A stretch of DNA of 64,000 bases, taken from the NCBI RefSeq assembly GCF_900112035.1, contig NZ_FOKC01000001.1:682001-746000 (forward strand), written 5' to 3'. Origin of the DNA: Nocardioides alpinus (GTDB lineage: Bacteria > Actinomycetota > Actinomycetes > Propionibacteriales > Nocardioidaceae). Under the pieces are notes generated by a model. The model saw only the letters and a list, made by a program, of their open reading frames with translations, searched no databases and was not told the DNA's origin. Of this stretch, positions 8,870-17,272 are shown piece by piece (within the stretch, counting starts at the first letter, position 1; each line of letters begins with the position of its first letter). The translations under genes and the position numbers were made by a program.

Positions 8870-9900
8870 CCGGGCTCCACGTGCCCGCCGACCTCGAGGC
8901 GTGGCAGCGTTGGCGTGCACGGCGTACGCCGTTGCGCACCGTGAAGCGCCGGCTCCGGCCGTCCGCCGCTCCCCACCGGATGGCCTGGACCAACAGTCCC
9001 GACCCGCCCCGCGCAGCCGTGGGGGTCGCCGCGACCACTGCCAGCGGGCGGGCAGCACTCGTGGCGCCGCTGGGGCATCTCGGCGCGACACCGACCCTGG
9101 TGTACGCCGAGCAGGAGATCGGACACCTCCTCCCCAGCTGGGTGCCCGTCCCCGCTCCTGCCCGACTTCCGAGGTCCGTGCAGGTCGTGCTGGCGGATGG
9201 GCACTACCTGGGCCTGGGCCACGACCTGTGGGCCGAGGCCCGGGAGCGAGGGCTCCCCTATCTCATGGCCCAGCACGGGTTGATCACACCGCTCGCGCCT
9301 CCACTCGCCCCCGGAGGAAGGTTGCTGGCCTGGACGGCGGAAGACGGCCGCTTCTGGGGGTGCACACGCGGAGACGTGTCGTACGAAGTGGTCGGCAGCC
9401 AGCTGCTGTGGACCGCAGGCACCCGCGACGAGACAGTCGCCGGCGAGCCGTTCGCGAGCGACGGACCGGCGCAGTCGTTGACCTACCTCGGGCAAGGACA
9501 CGCCGCTGAGATCTCGCGAGCACGCCTGGTCCAGGCGGCGTGGTCCACCTGTCGTGAGCACGGCGCCGTCTACCGGCCGCACCCGTCGGAGAGCGACTCG
9601 GCCTCACGTGCCGTGCTCGCGGGGTACGCCAGGGCCGGCATCACCGTGGACACCCGGGGGGTGCCGCTCGTCGACCTCACCGGCCCGATCGTCAGCGTGT
9701 TCTCCACCGGCGTCCTCGAGGCTGCTGCCCGCGGCCGTGACGCCTGGGTCGACTTCCCGCGACCTCCCGCGTGGTTGGGCGAGTTCTGGGAGCGTTACGG
9801 CATGCACCGTCTCGGCTCCTCCCCCACGCCCGCGCCTGCCCTGCCGCCGCAGGAGCCCGCCCGGAGGATCGCCGAGATCGTCACGGAAGCAGCCTCGTGA
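8866..9900 (+). CDS. Putative capsule-type transferase (CDP-glycerol/polysialyl-transferase-like)
   Basis: The protein is 344 aa. Recognisable features are [24 protein letters not shown] (the QHG motif seen in CDP-glycerol glycerophosphotransferases and polysialyl-type transferases), [19 protein letters not shown] and [15 protein letters not shown], the S/T-S donor-site pattern of these GT-B enzymes. It overlaps acylneuraminate cytidylyltransferase by 4 bp, so a role in transferring a CMP-activated nonulosonic acid is an attractive inference. Similar proteins are sometimes mislabelled RNA-binding proteins; nothing here supports that. Exact family assignment is uncertain. Confidence 0.8.
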   Translation: MTGLHVPADLEAWQRWRARRTPLRTVKRRLRPSAAPHRMAWTNSPDPPRAAVGVAATTASGRAALVAPLGHLGATPTLVYAEQEIGHLLPSWVPVPAPARLPRSVQVVLADGHYLGLGHDLWAEARERGLPYLMAQHGLITPLAPPLAPGGRLLAWTAEDGRFWGCTRGDVSYEVVGSQLLWTAGTRDETVAGEPFASDGPAQSLTYLGQGHAAEISRARLVQAAWSTCREHGAVYRPHPSESDSASRAVLAGYARAGITVDTRGVPLVDLTGPIVSVFSTGVLEAAARGRDAWVDFPRPPAWLGEFWERYGMHRLGSSPTPAPALPPQEPARRIAEIVTEAAS

Positions 9901-10571
9901 CCACTCTCTGCGTGATTCCCGCTCGCGGCGGATCCAAGGGCGTGCCGCGCAAAAACCTCCTCGACGTCGGCGGCAAGCCGCTGATCGTCTGGACGATCGA
10001 GCAGGCCCTCGCGGTGACTGACCTCGACGTCGTGGTCTCCACCGACGACGAGGAGATCGCGGCGGTCGCACGCGCGGCGGGGGCGCGTGTCCCGTGGCTC
10101 CGCCCGCCAGAGCTGGCGCAGGACACCACGCCCACCGAGCCCGTCGTACGTCACGCGATCGAGCAGGTCTCTGCCGAGCGCGGCCGCCCGGACGCGGTGC
10201 TCCTCCTCCAGGCGACGTCGCCGGTGCGCCACGGTGACACCCTGGCGCGGGCGCTGGCCGAGTTCTCCGACACCGGTGTCGACTCGATGGTCGGCGTCGT
10301 CGAGCAGCCGCCCTTCATCTGGCAGGCCGGCGACCCGCCCACAGCGGCGTACGACGTCGCCGCGCGACCACGGCGTCAGGACCTCACGGACGAGACGCGT
10401 CGCTACCGCGAGACCGGCTCGCTCTACGTCACGCGCACCGAGATCTACGAGCAGCACGACAACCGTCTCGGCGGCACCATCGGACTGTTCGTGATGGCCG
10501 AGGACGAGGGCATCGACATCGACACCGAGCTCGACGTCGCCCTCGCTGTCCGCTTGTTGACCGCCCGTTGA
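9897..10571 (+). CDS. neuA: CMP-nonulosonate (acylneuraminate) cytidylyltransferase
   Basis: The protein is 224 aa from GTG, overlapping the preceding TGA. The N-terminus CVIPARGGSKGVPRKNLLDV carries the CTP-binding ARxGSKxxxxKN signature of CMP-sialic acid synthetases. VSTDDEEIAAVARAAGA, LLQATSPVRHGDTLARAL and the C-terminal GIDIDTELDVALA (metal-binding DIDxxxD) complete the family pattern. It activates Neu5Ac or a related nonulosonic acid (legionaminic or pseudaminic) as the CMP sugar. With the NeuB-type synthase next door, the locus should decorate the surface polysaccharide with such an acid. Which acid cannot be decided without the upstream epimerase and aminotransferase genes, which are not in this window. 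Confidence 0.93.
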   Translation: MTTLCVIPARGGSKGVPRKNLLDVGGKPLIVWTIEQALAVTDLDVVVSTDDEEIAAVARAAGARVPWLRPPELAQDTTPTEPVVRHAIEQVSAERGRPDAVLLLQATSPVRHGDTLARALAEFSDTGVDSMVGVVEQPPFIWQAGDPPTAAYDVAARPRRQDLTDETRRYRETGSLYVTRTEIYEQHDNRLGGTIGLFVMAEDEGIDIDTELDVALAVRLLTAR

Positions 10572-10643
10572 CTCGTCTCGCCACGCCGACACCGTCGGCT
10601 GGTTACGGTTGTCGCGTTCGCACCTCCACGGAAGGCCTCCGCC

Positions 10644-12917
10644 TTGATCATCGAGCGTGACCTCACGCCCTACGTCGTCTATTCGGGCGACCCGGTCCTG
10701 CGCGCCCTCGAGAAGATCACCGCCAACAAGGCGCGCGTCATCTTCCTCGTCGACTCGCACGGCCACCTCGACGGCGTGCTGTCCGACGGTGACTTCCGCC
10801 GGTGGGTCAGCGGTGCCGCGAGCCTCACCGTCGACGTACCTGCCCTCGAGGCCGCCAACACCTCGCCCCGGAGCCTGCCGATCGGCAGCAGCCCCGCCGA
10901 GATCTCGCACGCCTTCGGCTCGGGCATCGATCACGTCGCACTCGTCGACGAGCGCGGTCACCTCGTTGCCATCGCGATCAACCGCGCCGACGAGCTCCGC
11001 ATCGGCCGCCACGTGGTCGGGCCTGGTGCGCCGACCCTGCTGATCTCGGAGATCGGCATCAACCACCAGGGCGACGTCTCCCTCGCCAAGCAGCTCGTCG
11101 ACCTGTCCGTCGAGTCCGGCGCCGACATCGTGAAGTTCCAGCTGCGCGACATGGAGTCGCTCTACCGCCAGGGTGCCTCCGGCTCCGGCGGCGAGGACCT
11201 CGGGCCGCAGTACACCCTCGACCTCCTCGCGAAGTACAACCTCGAGGCCGACCAGCTCTTCGAGGTCTTCGACCACTGCCGCGACGTCGGCATCGACCTC
11301 ATGTGCACCGCGTGGGACCCGGTCAGCGTCGACCGCCTCGTCGACTACGGCGTGCCGTCGCTCAAGGTCGCCTCGGCCGACATGACCAACCACGCACTGC
11401 TGCGTCACATGGCCGCGAGCGGCACCCCGATGGTGATCTCGACCGGCATGTCCACCGAGGGAGAGATCCGCGAGACCGTGGACCTGATCCGCGGCACCGG
11501 GGTCGCGCACGCCTTCCTCCACTGCCAGTCGACCTACCCGGCTCCCTTCAAGGACGTCAACCTCGCCTACCTGACCCGGCTCGCCGAGCTCACCCAGGCA
11601 CCCGTCGGCTACTCCGGCCACGAGCGCGGCTTCCACATCGCCCTCGCCGCGGTCGCCCTCGGCGCCCGGATCATCGAGAAGCACTTCACCATCGACCGTG
11701 AGCTCGAGGGCAACGACCACAAGGTCAGCCTGCTGCCCGGGGAGTTCAAGGAGATGGTGCAGCGCGTCCGCGAGGTCGAGGAGGCGCTCGGCACCTCTGC
11801 CCCCCGCGCCGTCTCCACCGGCGAGATGATGAACCGCGTCAACCTCGCCAAGTCCCTCGTCGCCACCCGTCGGATCGAGGTGGGCCAGGTCCTTGCCGAC
11901 GCCGACATCGACATCAAGAGCCCCGGACGCGGGCTGCAGCCCAACGCCTACGACAAGCTCGTGGGCCGCACGACCACGCGCGCGCTCGAGGCCGGCGACT
12001 TCTTCTACGCCACCGACCTCGGCGATGCCGCCCCCAAGGGTCGGGCGTACGACTTCCGCCGACCGTGGGGCCTGGCGACGCGCTACCACGACATCGAGGC
12101 GATGACGCGGGACACGACTCCCGACTTCCTCGAGTTCCACTTCTCCTACAAGGACCTCGACCTGCCGCTCGAGGAGGTCTTCGCGCCCTACCCCGACGGA
12201 CTTCCGATGGGGTTCACCACGCACTCCCCCGATCTCTTCGCCGGCGACTTCCTGCTCAACCTCGCGTCCGAGGACGACGAGCACTGGGAGCGGTCGATCC
12301 GCGAGCTCCAGCGGGTGGTCGACACGACCCGCGAGATGCAGCAGTACTTCCTCAAGCGCGCGGACGGGAAGGCCGACGCCCAGGGGCCGGTCATCGTCGC
12401 CAGCCTCGGCGGCTTCACCACCGACGCCTTCGTCACTCCGGCCGAGCGCGAGGCCATGTACGCCCGCGTGGCCGCCGGACTGGCCCGCGTCGACGACTCC
12501 GGCGTGCGCCTCTGCGCCCAGACCCTGCCGCCCTACCCCTGGTACATGGGCGGCCAGCTCTACTGCAACCTCTTCGTCGACCCGCGCGACACCGCCGAGT
12601 TCGCCGAGCGCCACGACCGGCGCCTCTGCTTCGACGTGTCCCACTCCAAGCTGTCGGCCAACTACCTGGGCATGTCGTTCGCCGACGCGACCGACCTGCT
12701 GGCACCGCACACCGAGCACCTTCACCTCGTCGACGCGACCGGCGTCGACGGCGAGGGCGTCCAGGTCGGCGACGGCGAGATCGACTGGGCCGTGCTGGCG
12801 CAGCAGCTCGACGCGATGTCCCCCGGGGTGAGCTTCATCCCGGAGATCTGGCAGGGACACGTCAACGACGGAGAGGGCTTCTGGATCGCCCTGGAGCGGT
12901 TGGAGCAATGGTTCTGA
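10644..12917 (+). CDS. neuB: CBS-NeuB-SAF-xylose isomerase-like fusion (nonulosonate synthase)
   Basis: One polypeptide of 757 aa starting at TTG, preceded by GGAAGG. Residues 1-115 are a CBS pair (VFLVDSHGHLDGVLSDGDFRRW and VALVDERGHLVAIAI). Residues about 130-390 are the NeuB TIM barrel that condenses an N-acyl-mannosamine-type sugar with PEP (LISEIGINHQGD, IVKFQLRDMESLY, MVISTGMSTEGE, GYSGHERGFHIA). About 400-460 is the SAF antifreeze-like domain (VATRRIEVGQVL). Residues 465-757 are an AP-endonuclease-2/xylose-isomerase-like barrel with metal ligands in CFDVSHSKL, HLHLVDA and FIPEIWQGH. The last domain could supply an epimerase or isomerase step that is otherwise missing; that is inference. 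It overlaps the next gene by 10 bp. Confidence 0.92.
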   Translation: MIIERDLTPYVVYSGDPVLRALEKITANKARVIFLVDSHGHLDGVLSDGDFRRWVSGAASLTVDVPALEAANTSPRSLPIGSSPAEISHAFGSGIDHVALVDERGHLVAIAINRADELRIGRHVVGPGAPTLLISEIGINHQGDVSLAKQLVDLSVESGADIVKFQLRDMESLYRQGASGSGGEDLGPQYTLDLLAKYNLEADQLFEVFDHCRDVGIDLMCTAWDPVSVDRLVDYGVPSLKVASADMTNHALLRHMAASGTPMVISTGMSTEGEIRETVDLIRGTGVAHAFLHCQSTYPAPFKDVNLAYLTRLAELTQAPVGYSGHERGFHIALAAVALGARIIEKHFTIDRELEGNDHKVSLLPGEFKEMVQRVREVEEALGTSAPRAVSTGEMMNRVNLAKSLVATRRIEVGQVLADADIDIKSPGRGLQPNAYDKLVGRTTTRALEAGDFFYATDLGDAAPKGRAYDFRRPWGLATRYHDIEAMTRDTTPDFLEFHFSYKDLDLPLEEVFAPYPDGLPMGFTTHSPDLFAGDFLLNLASEDDEHWERSIRELQRVVDTTREMQQYFLKRADGKADAQGPVIVASLGGFTTDAFVTPAEREAMYARVAAGLARVDDSGVRLCAQTLPPYPWYMGGQLYCNLFVDPRDTAEFAERHDRRLCFDVSHSKLSANYLGMSFADATDLLAPHTEHLHLVDATGVDGEGVQVGDGEIDWAVLAQQLDAMSPGVSFIPEIWQGHVNDGEGFWIALERLEQWF

Positions 12918-13984
12918 CCGCACCCACTGCCCTCTGGGTGGTCCCGGTCAGCGACCTGGCCGGGGTGGCGCGTCACGTCCTCGATGTGTCGCGCGTCGGG
13001 CTGCCGGGGTGGCGGCTCGTGTTCTTGGCCCCGCCCGGCGACCTGCCCGGCAGGCTGCGTGAGCTCGGCGCCTCGGTCGTCGAGGGGCCGTTCGGCCCTG
13101 CCCACGGACTGCGTGCATCGGTCGCGACGCTGCGCGAGGCTGTACGCCGCGAGCGGCCGGCGGTCGTGCACAGCCACCTGTCGTACGCCGACATCGTCGT
13201 CGCGCTCGCCGTGGGTCGCGGACCGCGGCTCGTCACCACCGAGCACGGCATCGCGCGCGACGACGTGGTCTACCACCGCTCCACGACCAGGGCGCGGGTG
13301 ATGGCGGCCGCCCACACGGCGCGGCTCAGGCGCTTCGCCGCGGCGATAGCGGTGAGCGAGGCGACGGCGGACGCGATGGTGGAGAAGTGGCACCCACGGG
13401 TGCGGCCCACCGTGATCCCGAACGGGGTGGACGTGGTTGCGACGCCCGCGCCGCTCGCACCTCGAGCACCCAGCGGAGGCGTGCGGGTCCTGTCGTTGGC
13501 GCGGCTCTCGCCCGAGAAGCGACTGCCTGCTCTCGTCGACGGGTTCGCCGAGCTCCGGCGCACGCACCCCGAGGCGCGCCTCACGCTGGCCGGCACCGGG
13601 CCGGAGGAGGCAGCGCTGCGCGCCCAGGTCTCCCGCCTCGGCCTGACCGAGACCGTGTCCATGCCCGGCTTCGTCGATCCCGCGAAGGCGATGGCCGAGC
13701 ACGACGTCCTCGCCATGCTGTCGGTCTGGGAGAACTGCTCGTACGCCCTCCTCGACGCGGCCGGACGGGGGATGGGCGTCGTCGCGAGCGACGTGGGCGG
13801 CAACCCGGAGATCCTGCCGGGCACCTCGCTGGTCAGCGCCGAGGACCCGCACGCAGTCGCGGCGGCCCTTGCCGCCCAAGCCCTCGACGTGACCGAACGC
13901 CCCGGCCTCGACGACTGGCCCAGCGTGAGCGACATGTCCGCGCGCATCGCGGAGACGTACGCCTCGATCGGCGCCCCGCGATGA
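12908..13984 (+). CDS. Family 4 glycosyltransferase
   Basis: The protein is 358 aa. The N-terminal domain has LAGVARHVLDVSR and HSHLSYADIV; AVSEATADAMVEKW and VIPNGVDV mark the domain linker. The C-terminal domain has LSLARLSPEKRLPALVDGFAEL, LAGTGPEE and SVWENCSYALLDAAGRGMGVVASDVGGNPEIL, which is the EX7E-like donor-binding region of GT4. The start ATG lies within the 3' end of the neuB fusion. It probably acts on undecaprenyl-linked oligosaccharide in the cytoplasm. Confidence 0.9.
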   Translation: MVLTAPTALWVVPVSDLAGVARHVLDVSRVGLPGWRLVFLAPPGDLPGRLRELGASVVEGPFGPAHGLRASVATLREAVRRERPAVVHSHLSYADIVVALAVGRGPRLVTTEHGIARDDVVYHRSTTRARVMAAAHTARLRRFAAAIAVSEATADAMVEKWHPRVRPTVIPNGVDVVATPAPLAPRAPSGGVRVLSLARLSPEKRLPALVDGFAELRRTHPEARLTLAGTGPEEAALRAQVSRLGLTETVSMPGFVDPAKAMAEHDVLAMLSVWENCSYALLDAAGRGMGVVASDVGGNPEILPGTSLVSAEDPHAVAAALAAQALDVTERPGLDDWPSVSDMSARIAETYASIGAPR

Positions 13985-15147
13985 GCAGGACCGACACCCC
14001 CTGGAACCTCCCGGACCGCACGATCGCCCGCGCCCTCGAGGCCGACCGCGAGATCCGGATGACGGACTTCGCGCTCATGGCGCTCCTGCCGCTGCGCTCG
14101 GTCGAGGTCGCCGGCTACCCGATCAACGAGTTCGCCATGGCTGCGCTCGTGGGGCTGTGCCTCTTCCGCCCGGCCCTCGGCGGCGCCAGGCTGCCCAGCG
14201 TCGTCGTCCTCCTGCTGGGGGCACTGCTGGCCCTGCTGCTCTACTCCGGGATCGCCAACGAAAGCATCGGCGACGATGTCGACTGGGAGCGCCGGGTCGG
14301 CCACGTGGGCATCCTCGCCGGCCTGATCTGGGCCGGCGGGACCGGTCGCCTGTCGCTGCGATCGGTGGGCACCGGTCTCGCCACCGGGCTCATCGCCGTG
14401 ATCGCCCTCGGTGCGGCCCAGGTCGGAAGCAGCGCCTACGCCGGGCGGCTCACCGGGTTCCTCGCGGACCCCAACGCCGGCGCCTACTTCATCGCCGTGC
14501 TCGGCACGCTGGCGATCTTCTACTGCGACGACCGCACCAAGGTGCGACTGGCGGTGGCCGTCCCGATGGTCGTCGGTCTCGCCCTCACGTACTCCCGCAC
14601 CGGCCTGCTCGCGGCCGCGTTCGTCGTCGCGTGGTTGCTCGTCGGTCGACGGCTCGGCCCGGTGACCGGCGCCGCCCTCGCGGCCTTGCTCGTCTGGTTG
14701 GTCAACAACATCCCGCAGAGCCTGACCACGTTCGGACCCTTCTCCGACCGCTCCGGCAGCGACAACCTGCGCGAGCGCATCATCGCCCAGGAGCGTCTCG
14801 AGCTGGCCGGTGCGCCGTGGTACGGCAACGGCCCCGGCGAGGCCACGGTCAGGATCCGCGACCTCGAGTTCTTCTTCCACAACAGCTATCTCGCGACCCG
14901 TCAGGAGGGCGGATGGCTGGCGCTCCTCCTCGTCCTCGCACTCATGGCCTTCGCGTTCCTGCGGCTGACGACCTTGGCGAGGCAGGGCGACCTCGTTGCC
15001 GCCAGCGCGCAGGCGGCCCTCATCGGCGTCGCCGTCATGGCCATCACGCTCGGCGAGGTCTTCCTCGACACCCCGATGGCCGTCGCCGTCGCCCTCGCGC
15101 TCGGCCACCGGTTGCGTGCCGAACCTGACGGACCACCCGATGCATGA
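13981..15147 (+). CDS. O-antigen ligase/polymerase family membrane protein
   Basis: The protein is 388 aa with about ten hydrophobic spans. It has the Wzy/WaaL hallmarks FLADPNAGAYFIAVLG, ALTYSRTGLLAAAFVVA and, in the large outer loop before the last spans, GNGPGEATVR and FFHNSYLATRQEGGWLALLL (the conserved HNxxL...GxxG region of the O-antigen ligase domain). It would polymerise repeat units or ligate glycan on the outer face of the membrane. It overlaps both neighbours (ATGA at the 5' side). A Wzx flippase was not found in the window, so it may lie to the left together with the ABC gene. Confidence 0.9.
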   Translation: MSRTDTPWNLPDRTIARALEADREIRMTDFALMALLPLRSVEVAGYPINEFAMAALVGLCLFRPALGGARLPSVVVLLLGALLALLLYSGIANESIGDDVDWERRVGHVGILAGLIWAGGTGRLSLRSVGTGLATGLIAVIALGAAQVGSSAYAGRLTGFLADPNAGAYFIAVLGTLAIFYCDDRTKVRLAVAVPMVVGLALTYSRTGLLAAAFVVAWLLVGRRLGPVTGAALAALLVWLVNNIPQSLTTFGPFSDRSGSDNLRERIIAQERLELAGAPWYGNGPGEATVRIRDLEFFFHNSYLATRQEGGWLALLLVLALMAFAFLRLTTLARQGDLVAASAQAALIGVAVMAITLGEVFLDTPMAVAVALALGHRLRAEPDGPPDA

Positions 15148-16165
15148 GCGCATCCACCTCGCCGCCAACAATCCCGACCTCGGCGGCGGCGAGCAGATGC
15201 TGATCCGCACTGCGGCCGCGCTCGTCTCGCTCGACCGTCCCGTCACGGTCGTCGCCCCGGACGCCCCCACGGAGGTCCTCGACGCCGCGGCCGGCGTCGG
15301 CGCCGACGTGGTCGCGATCCGCGCCGACGGGCGACGGGACTACCTGCAGCGACTGCGGGAGTGGGACCGGCGCGAACGGGCCGGCCTGCTGTGGTGCCAC
15401 GGCCTCGTACCGTCACTGGCCACCTCCGGTCGTCCACGGCGTCTCGTCCACCTCCACCAGCAACCGCGCTCCCTCGCCCAGGAGGCGGCGCTGCTCCCGG
15501 CGCGGCTCAGGAGCGAGCGCACCCTCACCCCGTCGGCGTACCTCTCCTCCCGCGTCCGCCACTCCTCGGTCTTCGCCAACTGGACCGATGACGTCGCCCG
15601 TCTGCCGTCGCCGTCGGCGATCGGTCGTGTCGGCTTCCTCGGTCGCCTGTCGACCGACAAGGGCCTCGACCTCGTCGCGCGGGCGATGGCCACCTCACCT
15701 GCGGCAGCGGGCATGCAGCTCGTCGTCGCCGGTGACGACCGGTGGGTTCCCGACGGGCAGCGGGACGCCGTCATCGACGCGATGTCCGGACTGGGTGATC
15801 GGGTCCACCGGCTGGGTCGCGTCTCCCCTGCCGAGTTCTTCGCCGAGATCGACCTCGCGGTCCTCCCCAGCCGGGTGGCCGAGTCCTTCGGCCTCGTCGT
15901 CGCCGAGGCGATGGCCGCCGGCATCCCCTTCGTCATCTCCGACGCGGGAGCGCTGCCCGAGGTCGCGGGTCCCGACCACCCGTGGGTCGCGCGGGCCGGC
16001 GACGCCGACGACCTGGCGCGGGTCATCGAGCAGGCCCTCGCGGCCACCCCGGACGACGTGCGCGTCGTGACCGATCGTGCGCGCCTGCGTTGGGAAGATG
16101 ACTACTCCCCGCAGGCCGGCCGGTCTCGGGTGGAGCGACTGCTGGAGGAGCTGGGGGTGACATGA
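15140..16165 (+). CDS. Family 4 glycosyltransferase
   Basis: The protein is 341 aa from the ATG at 15140, which overlaps the polymerase gene by 8 bp. Features are an N-terminal glycine-rich loop (NNPDLGGGEQMLIRTA), LHQQPRS, VGFLGRLSTDKGLDLVARAM, VVAGDDRWVPDG, and the donor-binding VAESFGLVVAEAMAAGIPFVISDAGALPEV. These place it in GT4 with confidence. It belongs to the same operon as the two other GT4 enzymes on either side, so the repeat unit probably contains at least four residues. Confidence 0.9.
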   Translation: MHERIHLAANNPDLGGGEQMLIRTAAALVSLDRPVTVVAPDAPTEVLDAAAGVGADVVAIRADGRRDYLQRLREWDRRERAGLLWCHGLVPSLATSGRPRRLVHLHQQPRSLAQEAALLPARLRSERTLTPSAYLSSRVRHSSVFANWTDDVARLPSPSAIGRVGFLGRLSTDKGLDLVARAMATSPAAAGMQLVVAGDDRWVPDGQRDAVIDAMSGLGDRVHRLGRVSPAEFFAEIDLAVLPSRVAESFGLVVAEAMAAGIPFVISDAGALPEVAGPDHPWVARAGDADDLARVIEQALAATPDDVRVVTDRARLRWEDDYSPQAGRSRVERLLEELGVT

Positions 16166-17271
16166 GCCGAGCGGCTGTGGCCATCGCCCACGACTACCTC
16201 ACCCAGCGCGGCGGCGCCGAACGCGTCGTCCTCACCCTCATGAAGGCCTTCCCGCAGGCCGCCGTGCACACGACCCTCTTCGACCCGGACGCCACCTATC
16301 CCGAGTTCGCCGCCGCCGACGTGCGCACGTCGCCGATCAACCGCTTCGCCACCCTGCGCCGCGACCACCGCCTCGCCCTGCCCGTCCTGGCGACCGCGGC
16401 GTCGCGGATGCGGATCGACGCGGACGTCGTCGTCGCCTCCAGCAGCGGCTGGGCCCACGGCTTCGAGACTCCCGGCCGCACGGTCGTCTACTGCCACAAC
16501 CCGGCGCGCTGGCTCTACCAGACCGATGAGTACCTCGGCGGCTCCGCGTGGCGCTCCCCCCTCGGTCCGCCGATGCTCGCTCTGCGCCCCTTCCTCAAGC
16601 GGTGGGACCGCCGTCAGGCCGAGCAGGTCGACGTCTACCTCGCCAACAGCCGCGTCGTGCAGCGACGGATCGCAGCGACCTACGGACGCGACGCCGAGCT
16701 GCTGCCGCCCCCGCACGGGATGGATGCCTCGGCTGCGCGCGAGGCCGTCCCCGAGATCGCGTGCTGGGAGCCGGGCTATGCGCTCGTCGTCTCCCGGCTG
16801 CTGCCCTACAAGAACGTCGACGCCGTCATCGAGGCCGTGCGCGGCACGGGCCGGCGCCTCGTCGTCGTGGGCCGCGGGCCGGAGGAGGCGCGGCTGCGCG
16901 CGACCCTGCCCGACAACGTACGACTCCTCGGCGGGCTCAGCGACGCGCAGCTGCGGACGGTGTACGCCGGCGCGGGCGTCCTCGTCGCCGCGAGCCACGA
17001 GGACTTCGGGCTGGCGCCCCTCGAGGCCGCCGCGTTCGGCGTGCCGGCCGTCGCCCTGCGCGGCGGCGGCTTCCTCGAGACGGTGCTCGAGGGCGAGACC
17101 GGGCTCTTCTTCGACGCGCCCACCCCGGACCACATCACCGCCGCCCTGGACATCTCCGATCGCCAGACGTGGGACGGTGACAGACTGCGGGCCCGGGCCG
17201 AGGAGTTCGGCGAGACCCGCTTCATCGAGAGGATCCGTGCGATCGTGCGCGACGCAGGAAGGTCGACCTGA
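16162..17271 (+). CDS. Family 4 glycosyltransferase (WbaZ/mannosyltransferase-like)
   Basis: The protein is 369 aa. AIAHDYLTQRGGAERVVLTLMKAFP, YCHNPARWLYQTDEYL, RRQAEQVDVYLANSRVVQRRI, VVSRLLPYKNVDAVIEAV and SHEDFGLAPLEAAAFGVPAVALRGGGFLETV are the conserved blocks of the WbaZ/WbyL-type GT4 mannosyltransferases common in O-antigen and exopolysaccharide clusters. Mannosyl specificity is suggested by this resemblance only. The ATGA overlap with the preceding gene and a 1-bp gap to the priming transferase mark it as part of the main operon. Confidence 0.9.
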   Translation: MSRAAVAIAHDYLTQRGGAERVVLTLMKAFPQAAVHTTLFDPDATYPEFAAADVRTSPINRFATLRRDHRLALPVLATAASRMRIDADVVVASSSGWAHGFETPGRTVVYCHNPARWLYQTDEYLGGSAWRSPLGPPMLALRPFLKRWDRRQAEQVDVYLANSRVVQRRIAATYGRDAELLPPPHGMDASAAREAVPEIACWEPGYALVVSRLLPYKNVDAVIEAVRGTGRRLVVVGRGPEEARLRATLPDNVRLLGGLSDAQLRTVYAGAGVLVAASHEDFGLAPLEAAAFGVPAVALRGGGFLETVLEGETGLFFDAPTPDHITAALDISDRQTWDGDRLRARAEEFGETRFIERIRAIVRDAGRST

Positions 17272-17272
17272 C

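Noticed and set aside
9795..12923. Very long open frame on the minus strand (over 1000 codons)
   Set aside because: It lies antisense to neuA and the neuB fusion, has low-complexity Asp/Glu/Val/Gly/Arg composition typical of complementary frames in high-GC genes, and shows no domain.
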